From: Rhodococcus erythropolis NBRC 15567
Lineage (GTDB): Bacteria > Actinomycetota > Actinomycetes > Mycobacteriales > Mycobacteriaceae
Assembly (NCBI RefSeq): GCF_001552595.1
Contig: NZ_BCRM01000016.1
Span: 62,001-126,000, forward strand
Reading direction: 5' to 3'
Length of the DNA: 64,000 nt
Program-made: the position numbers and the translations under genes
The notes under the pieces: generated by a model
The model's database searches: none
Told to the model about the DNA's origin: nothing
Seen by the model: only the letters and a program-made list of their open reading frames with translations
Shown: in pieces, positions 52,874-61,215 of the stretch
Layout: every line of letters starts with the position of its first letter
How positions within the stretch are numbered: the stretch's first letter is position 1

Positions 52874-53629
52874 TCAGGCGGAGCGGACCAGACGGTCGGG
52901 TAGTGCATCAGCGACTTGTCGGTAACGGTCGATCATCGTTTCGATCAGTAGAGAGTGCCCACCGATCGTTTCGGCGAAACGCGCGCGCGGACATACCGTT
53001 GCTGCTGCAGCGCTGAGCCGGTCGGTCAGTAGGCCGGGAGCCAAGAACCAGGGTGCGACGACAACGCGTTCGGCGCCGTTCTGCTCGATAGCGGAGATCG
53101 CCTGGGCAACTGTTGGTTCCGCGGATGTCGCGAAACAGATTCGAACGCCCGACCAGTTGGTTCCGCTCAGGAGAGTGGACGCCAGTTCTGCGGTCGCGGC
53201 GTTGGCACGCGCGTCGGACGAGCCGACTGCCGCAAGAGCGACACCGACCGACGGATCGTCCGGCCGGGCGCCCGCTTCGAGGATTCGCTCGCGCACTGCC
53301 TCGATAAGCCGAGCATCGCGACCTAGTACGTCTGCTTGGAACACGGTCAGTTGGGGGTGGCGTGTCGCGGCAGCGGCCAAGAGCCCGGGCAGATCTACCC
53401 GAGCGTGGAAGGCGTTGCCCAGCAGCATCGGAACAACAACGGCGTGAGTGTGGCCGTCGTGTGCAACTCCGTCCAGGACCTGATCGATGGACGGTGCATT
53501 GAGATCGAGAAACGCCAGCCGGACATCGAGGTCTGGCCGGGCTTCACGAAGAGCCGCCACGGCAGCCGCGATCACCCGAGCAGAACGGGGATCACGGCTG
53601 CCGTGCGCAACAGCAATGAGCGGAACCAT
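52874..53629 (-). CDS. Sirohydrochlorin ferrochelatase-like protein (CbiX/SirB family)
   Basis: 251 residues from ATG 53629, 4 bp after cysN. PLIAVAHGSRDPRS with the first metal-binding His near residue 9, AVVVPMLLGNAFHARVDLP (second His), then a duplicated half with RVVVAPWFLAPGLLTDRL. Inserts Fe2+ into sirohydrochlorin to give siroheme, or Co in some members. Position at the end of the sir-cysHDN operon fits supply of siroheme to the sulfite reductase. A frame extension upstream into cysN is not used. Confidence 0.88.
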   Translation of the reverse strand: MVPLIAVAHGSRDPRSARVIAAAVAALREARPDLDVRLAFLDLNAPSIDQVLDGVAHDGHTHAVVVPMLLGNAFHARVDLPGLLAAAATRHPQLTVFQADVLGRDARLIEAVRERILEAGARPDDPSVGVALAAVGSSDARANAATAELASTLLSGTNWSGVRICFATSAEPTVAQAISAIEQNGAERVVVAPWFLAPGLLTDRLSAAAATVCPRARFAETIGGHSLLIETMIDRYRQVADALPDRLVRSA

Positions 53630-53633
53630 CGAC

Positions 53634-54920
53634 TTAGACGCGCTCGCCCAATTCGACAGCGGAAATGACGTCGCCGACCAAGCCGGCTGCGAGAGTGTTT
53701 CCACCAGCGGGATCGATCAACAGGAAGCTGCCGGTGTGGCGGTTCACTGCGTAGTCGTCGGCCACGATCGGCTCGGCCACGCGGATCGAAATCTTGCCGA
53801 TCTCGTTGAGCTCGAGAGTGTCCGGGCCCTGATCCGTGGTGAGATCCTGCTCGTTGAAGCGCTCCACCAAGCTGCCGACGATGGCCTGCGTCGTGCGCGT
53901 GCCGTGCTTGAGCAGCAGACGTGCGCCGGGGCGCAGCGACTTCTCGGCCAACCAGCAGACGGTGGCGTCGAATTCGCCGATCGGCTCGGGTGCGTCAGAC
54001 GGCGAGGCGATGGTGTCGCCGCGAGAGACGTCGACGTCGTCGGCCAGGATCAGCGTGACGCTGCGCCCCGCGTGGGCGACGTCGAGTTCGCCGTCGGCCG
54101 TGTCGATACGAGTGACGGTGGTGCGCGTACCCGAGGGCAGGATCACCACTTCGTCGCCGGGTACGACGGAACCGGCGGCAACCTGGCCGGCGTATCCGCG
54201 GTAGTCGAGGAACTCGGCGGTACGCGGACGGATCACGTACTGCACCGGGAAACGCAGGCCGACGCGATGCGGCTCGGCGTCGACCGGAATCGACTCGAGG
54301 TGCTCGATCAGCGTGGGGCCGGTGTAGTACGGGGTCTTGTCGGAGCGGATGGCGACGTTGTCACCGTGCAGTGCCGATACCGGGATCTCGACGACGTCTT
54401 CGCTTGCCCAGCCCAGTGAGCTGGTGAGTTCGTTGAACTCGGCGGAGATCGAGGTGAATACCTCTTCGGGGTTCTCGACGAGGTCGATCTTGTTCACGGC
54501 GAGAACGAGCTTCGGGACACCGAGCAACGCGAGAACCGCTGCGTGCCTACGAGTCTGCGCGATGACGCCCTTGCGAGCATCGACCAGCAGGATCACGAGC
54601 TGAGCCGTCGAGGCACCGGAGACCGTGTTGCGGGTGTACTGCACGTGGCCCGGTGTATCGGCAAGCACGAAGGTGCGTTTGGGGGTCGCGAAGTAGCGGT
54701 ACGCCACATCGATGGTGATGCCCTGCTCACGCTCGGCGCGCAGTCCGTCCACCAGGAGCGACAGGTCAGGGGTGTCGAGACCGCGGTCCACCGACGCACG
54801 GGTCACGGCGTCGATCTGGTCGGCGAGAACGGATTTCGTGTCGTACAACAGGCGGCCCACGAGTGTGGACTTTCCGTCGTCGACGCTGCCGGCAGTTGCC
54901 AGTCTGAGCAGATCGCTCAT
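53634..54920 (-). CDS. cysN: Sulfate adenylyltransferase subunit 1 (GTPase)
   Basis: 428 residues. Large GTP-hydrolysing subunit of ATP sulfurylase, which with CysD makes adenosine 5'-phosphosulfate from sulfate and ATP. G1 GSVDDGKST near residue 11, G2 region EREQGITIDVAYRYF, DTPGHVQYTRNTVSGAS, NKIDLVENPEE, then two beta-barrel domains. It stops without the APS kinase domain that is fused to CysN in M. tuberculosis. Starts at the 1-bp overlap with cysD (TGATG). Confidence 0.96.
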   Translation of the reverse strand: MSDLLRLATAGSVDDGKSTLVGRLLYDTKSVLADQIDAVTRASVDRGLDTPDLSLLVDGLRAEREQGITIDVAYRYFATPKRTFVLADTPGHVQYTRNTVSGASTAQLVILLVDARKGVIAQTRRHAAVLALLGVPKLVLAVNKIDLVENPEEVFTSISAEFNELTSSLGWASEDVVEIPVSALHGDNVAIRSDKTPYYTGPTLIEHLESIPVDAEPHRVGLRFPVQYVIRPRTAEFLDYRGYAGQVAAGSVVPGDEVVILPSGTRTTVTRIDTADGELDVAHAGRSVTLILADDVDVSRGDTIASPSDAPEPIGEFDATVCWLAEKSLRPGARLLLKHGTRTTQAIVGSLVERFNEQDLTTDQGPDTLELNEIGKISIRVAEPIVADDYAVNRHTGSFLLIDPAGGNTLAAGLVGDVISAVELGERV

Positions 54921-55855
54921 CAGAAGTAGCCCTCTCGCTTGCGGTCTTCCATGGCCGCTTCGGAAACTCGGTCGTCGCCACGGGTCGCGCCGCGCTCGGT
55001 CAAACGTGATGCCGCAACTTCGGCGAGAATCGCTTCGTTGTCAGCCGCATCGGAGAGAACAGCACCGGTGGTCGAACCGTCGCCGACGGTGCGGTAACGC
55101 ACCGAAAGGGTCTGCAGCTCTTCGCCGTCAGCCGGACCACCCCAGACTCCGGGGGTCATCCACATGCCGTCGCGCTGGTACACCGGACGCTGGTGGGCGT
55201 AGTAGATGCTGGCGAGTTCGACGTTGTCGCGGGCGATGTAACGCCAGATGTCCAGCTCGGTGAAGTTGCTGAGCGGGAAGACGCGCACCTGCTCGCCGGG
55301 GGAGTGGCGACCGTTGTAGAGGTTCCACAGTTCCGGGCGCTGCTTCTTGGGATCCCACTGGCCGAAAGCGTTGCGCAGCGAGAAGATCCGCTCCTTGGCG
55401 CGGGCGCGCTCCTCGTCGCGGCGAGCGCCACCGAAGACGGCGTCGAAGCGGTTCTCGGAGATCGCGTCCAGCAACGGAACGGTCTGCAGCGGGTTGCGGA
55501 TACCGTCGGGACGCTCGGTGAGGCGACCGTCCGCGATGTACTCCTCGACGCTGGCCACGTGCAGGCGCAGGTTGTACTTGGCCACGACGTGATCGCGGAA
55601 GTCGAGAACTTCCTGCAGGTTGTGGCCGGTGTCGACGTGCAGCAGGGTGAACGGCAGCGGCGCAGGCCAGAAGGCCTTGATCGCCAGATGCAGCAGCACG
55701 GTGGAGTCCTTACCGCCCGAGAAGAGAATGACCGGGCGTTCGAACTCGCCGGCTACCTCTCGGAAGATGTGGATCGCTTCGGACTCGAGGGCGTCGAGAG
55801 TATCGAACTGTGTGCCGTCGAGCTGAGGACGTGAAAGTGTCAAGTCAACTGTCAT
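54920..55855 (-). CDS. cysD: Sulfate adenylyltransferase subunit 2
   Basis: 311 residues from ATG 55855, which overlaps the cysH stop (ATGA). PP-loop ATPase: FSGGKDSTVLLHLAIKAF near residue 45, VFGGARRDEERARAKERIFS and FPLSNFTELDIWRYI. Catalytic ATP sulfurylase subunit, activated by CysN, 1 bp upstream overlap. The frame is open 14 codons further, but those are within cysH. Confidence 0.97.
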   Translation of the reverse strand: MTVDLTLSRPQLDGTQFDTLDALESEAIHIFREVAGEFERPVILFSGGKDSTVLLHLAIKAFWPAPLPFTLLHVDTGHNLQEVLDFRDHVVAKYNLRLHVASVEEYIADGRLTERPDGIRNPLQTVPLLDAISENRFDAVFGGARRDEERARAKERIFSLRNAFGQWDPKKQRPELWNLYNGRHSPGEQVRVFPLSNFTELDIWRYIARDNVELASIYYAHQRPVYQRDGMWMTPGVWGGPADGEELQTLSVRYRTVGDGSTTGAVLSDAADNEAILAEVAASRLTERGATRGDDRVSEAAMEDRKREGYF

Positions 55856-56595
55856 GATGCGTGCAACCCGCATTCTGTCTTGGAGGCACCGGCCCAACGA
55901 CCGCTACGCGGATCGCTGCCGGGGGCTGGCTTGCTGGTGCAGGGTGCGCAGCCGATGGACGGATAGCCCTCGTCGACAAGAGGATTGACGAGGATGGAAT
56001 TGGTGTCGATGTAGTTCTGCATCTCCTCGTCCGACCACGGAGCGATCGGGTTGATCTTCACGAGGCCGAAGGCGTCGTCGAAGGAGATCAAGGGAGCGTT
56101 GGCGCGGGTGGGCGCTTCGACGCGGCGGATGCCGGTCACCCACGCGCTGTAGCCGGACAGTGTCTGCTTGAGGGGTGCGACCTTGCGCAATGCGCAGCAG
56201 CGGTTGGGATCACGGGCGAACAGATCCTTGCCCTCGGCGACATCCTGCTCGGCGACGCTTGCCAGCGCGCGTGCATTGATGACGTTGACGCCGTAGACCT
56301 GCTCGACCGCGTCACGCGTGCCGATGGTCTCGGGGAAGTGGTAGCCGGTGTCGAGGAAGAGTACGTCGACGCCCGGATGAACTTGTGCGGCAAGGTGAAC
56401 CAGCACTCCATCCTGCATGTTCGACGCAACAATGTAACCGCTACGATCCCCCGTTGCTGCGCTCGCCCCGTCACCGAACGTGTCCTCGGTCCACTGCAAC
56501 AGTTCCTGTGCGCTGGCTCCGTCGAGTTCTACGGCACCGCGCTCGGCGATGGACCGAAGCTCGTCGGCGGTTGCTCGCGAAATGTCCACTGTCAT
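55852..56595 (-). CDS. cysH: Adenylyl-sulfate (APS) reductase
   Basis: 247 residues from ATG 56595 (overlaps the sir stop by 4 bp). Reduces APS to sulfite with thioredoxin. Fe-S ligand cysteines are visible as RCCALRK (near residue 131) and CAPCTSKP (near 216); KTECGLH near the C-terminus carries the catalytic Cys. The double Cys pair marks the APS-using class, distinct from Fe-S-free PAPS reductases. This agrees with the missing APS kinase. Confidence 0.94.
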   Translation of the reverse strand: MTVDISRATADELRSIAERGAVELDGASAQELLQWTEDTFGDGASAATGDRSGYIVASNMQDGVLVHLAAQVHPGVDVLFLDTGYHFPETIGTRDAVEQVYGVNVINARALASVAEQDVAEGKDLFARDPNRCCALRKVAPLKQTLSGYSAWVTGIRRVEAPTRANAPLISFDDAFGLVKINPIAPWSDEEMQNYIDTNSILVNPLVDEGYPSIGCAPCTSKPAPGSDPRSGRWAGASKTECGLHAS

Positions 56596-58322
56596 CGCAA
56601 ATCTCCTTCGTCTGCGCGCACTGCCCATTCGGCGAACCGTTCACCTTCGTTGCGGTTCTTGACGAACTGACGTACGACGCGGTCGATGTAGTCACCCATC
56701 TCGACGCTGGTGACCTTGTGCTGGCGCAGCTTGCGTCCGAAGGCGCTGTCGAATCCGAGGCTGCCTCCCAGGTGAACCTGGAAACCCTCGACTTGATTCC
56801 CCTCACCGTCGTCGACGAGCTGGCCCTTGAAGCCGATGTCGGCGATCTGCGAGCGAGCGCAGGAGTTGGGGCAACCGTTGATGTTGATGGTGATCGGCAC
56901 GTCGAGCTGGCTGTTGATGTCGGCGAGACGCTGTTCGAGTTCGGGCACGAGCACCTGCGAACGCTTGCGTGTCTCGGCGAACGAGAGCTTGCAGAACTCG
57001 ATGCCGGAGCAGGCCATCAGGTTCTTGCGCCAGTGCGACGGTCGGGCGGGAAGGCCCAGCGCGTCGAGATCGGCGATGAGCGGCTCGAGGGTCTCGTCGG
57101 CGACGTCGAGGATGATCAGCTTCTGGTACGGCGTGAAGCGGATCCGGTCGCTGCCGGCTTTCTCCGCGGCGTCGGCGACCTGAGCCAGGATGTCTCCCGA
57201 GACGCGGCCGGCGATCGGAGCGAAGCCGACTGCGTTGTGGCCGTTGCGGGTCTTCTGGATGCCGACGTGGTCGATCGGGCGCTTGGGCTTCTCCGGCGCG
57301 GGGCCGTCGATGAGCGGGCGCTCGAGGTACTCCGTCTCGAGAACCTCGCGGAACTTTTCGATGCCCCAGTCCTTGATGAGGAACTTGAGCCTTGCCTTCG
57401 CGCGCAGACGGCGGTAGCCGTAGTCACGGAAGATCGAGACGACACCCTCCCAGACATCGGGGACCTCGTCGAGCGGAATCCAGGCGCCGACGCGCTGCGC
57501 CAGCATCGGGTTGGTGGACAGTCCGCCGCCGACCCAGAGGTCGAGGCCCGGGCCGTGTTCGGGGTGGTTCACGCCGATGAAGGCGATGTCGTTGATCTCG
57601 TGAACGACGTCCTGCTGACCGGAGATGGCGGTCTTGAACTTGCGCGGCAGGTTGGAGTACTTGGGGTCGCCGATGTAGCGGCGCACGATCTCGTCGATCG
57701 CCGGGGTGGGATCGAGGACCTCGTCGAGCGATTCGCCGGCCAGGGGAGAACCGAGGACGACGCGGGGGCAGTCACCGCACGCTTCGGTGGTCTTGAGTCC
57801 GACGGCTTCGAGCCGCTTCCAGATCTCCGGAACGTTCTCGACCTCGATCCAGTGGAACTGGACGTTTTCGCGGTCGGACAGGTCGGCGGTGTTCCGGCCG
57901 AATTCCTTCGAGATGCCGGCGATGGTGCGCAGCTGCTCGACGTTGAGAGCGCCGGCGTCGCAACGCACGCGCATCATGAAGTATTTGGCCTCGAGCAGGT
58001 CGATGTTCTCGTCGCCGGTGAAGGTGCCGTCGTAGCCTTCTTCGCGCTGGGTGTAGAGACCCCACCAGCGGAAGCGGCCGCGAAGGTCGCCCTTGTCGAT
58101 GCTGTCGAAGCCCTGCTTGGAGTAGATGTTCTCGATGCGGGCCCGAACGTTGAGCGGGTTGTCGTCCTTCTTGGCCTGCTCGTTGGCGTTGAGCGGCTCG
58201 CGGTAACCGAGGGCCCACTGACCTTCGGCGCGACGCTTGGCGGGACGTGCAGCGCGTGCGGGCCGGGCTTCGGCAGGTGCTGCCGAATCGGCGGGTGTGG
58301 CGGCGTCGGTGGTCGACGTCAT
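56592..58322 (-). CDS. sir: Ferredoxin-type assimilatory sulfite reductase
   Basis: 576 residues from ATG 58322 with AGGAG upstream. Reduces sulfite to sulfide with six electrons using siroheme and a 4Fe-4S cluster. Cluster ligands: CSGIEFC (C-x5-C) and CPNSC (C-x3-C). Two sulfite/nitrite reductase repeats, HWIEVENVPEIWKRL and HWRKNLMACSG, are clear. The N-terminal 35 residues are an Ala/Pro/Arg-rich tail. The M. tuberculosis relative is annotated NirA but acts on sulfite. First protein gene of the sir-cysHDN-chelatase operon; a cysteine-rich leader peptide lies 263 bp upstream. Confidence 0.95.
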   Translation of the reverse strand: MTSTTDAATPADSAAPAEARPARAARPAKRRAEGQWALGYREPLNANEQAKKDDNPLNVRARIENIYSKQGFDSIDKGDLRGRFRWWGLYTQREEGYDGTFTGDENIDLLEAKYFMMRVRCDAGALNVEQLRTIAGISKEFGRNTADLSDRENVQFHWIEVENVPEIWKRLEAVGLKTTEACGDCPRVVLGSPLAGESLDEVLDPTPAIDEIVRRYIGDPKYSNLPRKFKTAISGQQDVVHEINDIAFIGVNHPEHGPGLDLWVGGGLSTNPMLAQRVGAWIPLDEVPDVWEGVVSIFRDYGYRRLRAKARLKFLIKDWGIEKFREVLETEYLERPLIDGPAPEKPKRPIDHVGIQKTRNGHNAVGFAPIAGRVSGDILAQVADAAEKAGSDRIRFTPYQKLIILDVADETLEPLIADLDALGLPARPSHWRKNLMACSGIEFCKLSFAETRKRSQVLVPELEQRLADINSQLDVPITININGCPNSCARSQIADIGFKGQLVDDGEGNQVEGFQVHLGGSLGFDSAFGRKLRQHKVTSVEMGDYIDRVVRQFVKNRNEGERFAEWAVRADEGDLR

Positions 58323-58585
58323 CGATGAACTCCTGGATCTGGGCGGTTGATCGGCACGCGGCACGCACTATCGACGAACTGTGGCGGTGTCTGATCGGGA
58401 CGCACCGGTCCGTGTCGGAAATCGAGGGGGCTGTCCTCGGTCTCGGAAAGCTCGCGGCCGGCAGGTGTGCTCACGAAAACGAACAGCTGGAGAAGCTGTA
58501 TCTCTGAAACGACGTGTCTCTGCAGAGAGTTGTTTCGGTGAAGCAGATGGAGATGAGCGGGAAAGGCTGGAAGATCAGTGAAAGA
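58323..58585 (-). other. Leader RNA between the cysteine-rich peptide and sir
   Basis: 263 bp of transcribed leader, as judged from the operon direction. The short palindrome TCTCTGCAGAGA lies near 58519-58530, and the stretch is C/T-rich on the minus strand compared with the genes. No second ORF with a good start was found. It would hold the mRNA structure that the leader peptide acts on. Confidence 0.4.
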
Positions 58586-58678
58586 TCAACAGCTACACAG
58601 GTGCAGACACGACGAGCTGCACACACGCTTGAAGTCGACATGGCGACGCGCCACAAGTCGCACTCCGAGTCCGGTCAT
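58586..58678 (-). CDS. Cysteine-rich leader peptide upstream of sir-cysHDN
   Basis: A 30-residue frame from ATG 58678 to the TGA at 58588-58586. The sequence begins MTGLGVRLVARRHVDFKR and ends VCSSSCLHLCSC: four of the last 11 residues are Cys, and the last sense codon is Cys. The ARRHVD segment matches short actinobacterial peptides upstream of sulfur-metabolism genes that databases list as putative leader peptides. CACAAT (58691-58686) ends 7 nt before the ATG and there is no Shine-Dalgarno, so the mRNA is probably leaderless. Expected role: stalling at Cys codons when cysteine is scarce lets sir-cysHDN be expressed. Confidence 0.82.
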   Translation of the reverse strand: MTGLGVRLVARRHVDFKRVCSSSCLHLCSC

Positions 58679-58685
58679 GCGGACC

Positions 58686-58691
58686 ATTGTG
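58686..58691 (-). promoter_or_regulatory. -10 element for the sir leader peptide
   Basis: CACAAT on the minus strand, 7 nt before the ATG of the leader peptide. TTGACG lies just upstream (58700-58695) but too near to serve as its -35. Confidence 0.4.
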
Positions 58692-58825
58692 CCACGTCAA
58701 CTCGATAATTCCGACTCGGGCGCATATTTCCACGAAAAACGGGGGAAATATCGAGTTCAGGCCACGCGCCGACCTGCATCGCAGGCTGAATAGGTGTGCG
58801 TTCCGGATGCTGGGACACTGGAGGC

Positions 58826-60052
58826 GTGAATGCCACCAGCACGACTCCCACTCGACAGAGCGAGGCGACGCCCTTCGCCTTGCCCGCGCGATCGCTCGAG
58901 GGTGTCGGGAAACGGCCGTTCGGGATCTACATCCACGTCCCGTTCTGTGCCACCAGGTGTGGGTACTGCGATTTCAACACCTACACGGCCGGTGAGCTCG
59001 GAACCTCGGCGTCGCCGCAGTCGTGGCTGGAGGGTTTGCGACGCGAACTCGATCTCGCGGCCGAGATGACGGGCGCCCCGGCGGCAGAGACGGTGTTCGT
59101 GGGCGGTGGAACGCCGTCGCTGCTCGGTGGCGACGGGCTGTCCGACGTGTTGTCGGCGGTTCGCAGCAGCTTCGGCTTGGCGTCCGGCGCCGAAGTGACC
59201 ACGGAATCGAACCCCGAATCGACGTCGCCGGAATTCTTCGACGCTCTCCGCAGTGCGGGATTCACCCGCATTTCCCTCGGCATGCAGTCCGCGGCTCAGC
59301 ACGTCCTGAAGATCCTCGACCGCACCCACACTCCCGGCCGCGCCGTCGCTGCCGCGAAAGAGGCTCGCGCAGCTGGTTTTTCGCACGTGAACTTGGATTT
59401 GATCTATGGAACGCCAGGGGAGCGAGACCAAGATCTGGACGCCTCACTCGATGCGGTTCTCTCCGCCGATGTCGACCACGTCTCGGCCTACGCGTTGATC
59501 GTCGAGGACGGCACCGCCATGGCTCGCAAGGTCAGGCGCGGCGAGCTGCCCGCGCCGGACGACGACGTGCTGGCCTCACGATACGAACGAATCGATTCAC
59601 GCCTGTCCGAGGCCGGCTTGCACTGGTACGAGGTCTCCAACTGGGCAAAGGCGGAAACCGCGGACTCCGGTGACACCCGCTGCCGTCACAACCTCGGCTA
59701 CTGGGACGGCGGTGACTGGTGGGGCGCCGGACCGGGCGCGCACAGTCACGTCGGCGGAGTGCGGTGGTGGAACGTCAAGCACCCGGCACGGTACGCGGAA
59801 CAGTTGGCCCTCGGTGAACTTCCCGTCGGCGGCAGCGAAGAACTGACCGCCGAGGACGAACACATGGAGCGCGTCATGTTGACCGCGCGGTTGCGTACGG
59901 GACTTCCGTTGTCGGAACTGTCTGCATCCGAACGCCTTTCGGCCGAACGGGTGGTAGTCGACGGGTTGGCCGTGATCGAGAACGATCACGTGGTTCTCAC
60001 CGACCGTGGTCGCCTGCTCGCTGATGCGGTGATTCGCACGATCCTGACCTGA
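58826..60052 (+). CDS. hemW: HemW radical SAM protein (heme chaperone)
   Basis: 408 residues from GTG 58826. Radical SAM cluster CATRCGYC (Cys-x3-Cys-x2-Cys) near residue 44, GGGTPSLL, ESNPEST, FTRISLGMQSAAQHVL and NLDLIYGTPGE. HemN oxidases use a longer N-terminal tail; this form fits HemW, which binds and delivers heme rather than oxidising coproporphyrinogen. GACACT 6-7 nt before GTG suggests a leaderless start. Divergent from the sir leader. Confidence 0.93.
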   Translation: MNATSTTPTRQSEATPFALPARSLEGVGKRPFGIYIHVPFCATRCGYCDFNTYTAGELGTSASPQSWLEGLRRELDLAAEMTGAPAAETVFVGGGTPSLLGGDGLSDVLSAVRSSFGLASGAEVTTESNPESTSPEFFDALRSAGFTRISLGMQSAAQHVLKILDRTHTPGRAVAAAKEARAAGFSHVNLDLIYGTPGERDQDLDASLDAVLSADVDHVSAYALIVEDGTAMARKVRRGELPAPDDDVLASRYERIDSRLSEAGLHWYEVSNWAKAETADSGDTRCRHNLGYWDGGDWWGAGPGAHSHVGGVRWWNVKHPARYAEQLALGELPVGGSEELTAEDEHMERVMLTARLRTGLPLSELSASERLSAERVVVDGLAVIENDHVVLTDRGRLLADAVIRTILT

Positions 60053-60087
60053 CGCGGCACCATCCTTCGCCGCGTAATGTGGCCGTG

Positions 60088-60708
60088 GTGGCCATCATTC
60101 ATCGTGCGCAGCTGAATCCGTCCAAGAACGACCTGCTCCGAGCGTGGGTGCCCAAGCAGCCATGGATCGGGTCGGTCGACTGTTCGACGCTCGAACGCGT
60201 CGACGCCTATCGTTTCGACGACCCGGACGGCGAGGTCGGAATCGAGACGCACCTGCTCCGCTCTGCCGACGGTCGAATTCTTCAGGTCCCGCTCACTTAT
60301 CGTGGTGCTCCGCTGGACGGGGCGGAGACTGCGCTGATCGCAACCATGGATCATTCGGTACTGGGCGAGCGGTGGGTGTACGACGCTTGCTGCGATCCGG
60401 TCTACGTGAGCGCGGTGGCGACCGCGATTCTGACCGGTGGGGCCGGAGTCGATCTGGTTTTCGCGGACTCCGCCGATCACATCCCGGTGACGGCTCACGT
60501 AGTAGGCAGCGGTACGGCCGGCGCTTCCGTACCGGACGTCGAATCGGTGACCTGCTCGACAGTCGGCACCGACACGATCATCAGCGCGGGAGAACTGGAA
60601 TTGACCGTGGTGAGAGTGATCGACGCAGATCGAGTGTCAGGCTCGGCGACGCTCACCGGAACCTGGCCGGGGCAGCCGAATCCCGCACTGCTCGCGTTCG
60701 TCGGTTGA
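60088..60708 (+). CDS. Conserved small protein, resembles maltokinase N-terminal cap domain
   Basis: 206 residues from GTG 60088, 7 nt after TAATGT (60075-60080), which suggests leaderless translation; GTG 60085 or 60079 are near alternatives. AIIHRAQLNPSKNDLLRAWVPKQPWIG resembles the cap that precedes the kinase domain in actinobacterial maltokinases and free-standing relatives. No kinase residues are present. Function unknown. Actinobacteria encode several such stand-alone proteins. Confidence 0.75.
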   Translation: MAIIHRAQLNPSKNDLLRAWVPKQPWIGSVDCSTLERVDAYRFDDPDGEVGIETHLLRSADGRILQVPLTYRGAPLDGAETALIATMDHSVLGERWVYDACCDPVYVSAVATAILTGGAGVDLVFADSADHIPVTAHVVGSGTAGASVPDVESVTCSTVGTDTIISAGELELTVVRVIDADRVSGSATLTGTWPGQPNPALLAFVG

Positions 60709-60734
60709 GTCTCGGCGCCTGAGTCGCGTGAGCG

Positions 60735-61058
60735 TCAGCGGACGCCCTCGATGACACCGGGCATCGCGTCGAAGTCGAAGACACGCGCGTGCAGCACGAC
60801 GCGGTTTCGCAGGGCCGAACGAACCGCTCGGTGCAGGCCGTCCTCGAGGTAGAGAGTGCCGCGCCACTGCACTGCGTGAGGGAACAGATCGCCGTAGAAG
60901 GTCGAGTCCTCCGACAGCAGGCGATCGAGTTCGAGGACCTTCGTGGTGGTCACGATCTCGTCGAGTCGAACCTGACGTGGAGGGAACTTCGACCAGTCGC
61001 GTAGAGACAGTCCGTGATCGGGATACGGTTTGCCGTCCATCACGCCTTTGAAGATCAT
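60735..61058 (-). CDS. Conserved actinobacterial small protein
   Basis: 107 residues from ATG 61058 (AAGGCGG upstream). Sequence features: PYPDHGLSLRDWSKFPPRQVRLDEIVTTTKVLELDRLLSEDSTFYGD, then WRGTLYLEDGLHRAVRSALRNRVVLHARVFD. It corresponds in place to Rv2375, next to hrcA and opposite in direction. The pattern of a strongly conserved charged core with LEDGLHR suggests a ParB-like or nucleotide-binding fold, but no function is known to me. Confidence 0.82.
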   Translation of the reverse strand: MIFKGVMDGKPYPDHGLSLRDWSKFPPRQVRLDEIVTTTKVLELDRLLSEDSTFYGDLFPHAVQWRGTLYLEDGLHRAVRSALRNRVVLHARVFDFDAMPGVIEGVR

Positions 61059-61215
61059 GTGCCGCCTTGTCCATGGTTGTGCGATCGACCCTTCGCCGAT
61101 CTCACTCCACAGTAAGGGCAACAGCCGTCTCTGGCGCTCGGGCGATTAGACTGCCAGTGGGAACCGATGTGTAAATGTCGGTGTTCGTTCTGTTCAGGAA
61201 ACGGAGGTGGCAACG

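Noticed and set aside
58471-58656. 61-residue cysteine-containing frame in the sir leader region
   Set aside because: It overlaps the 30-residue leader in another frame. Its later part has no family character, and its start has no promoter or Shine-Dalgarno signal, unlike the leader.
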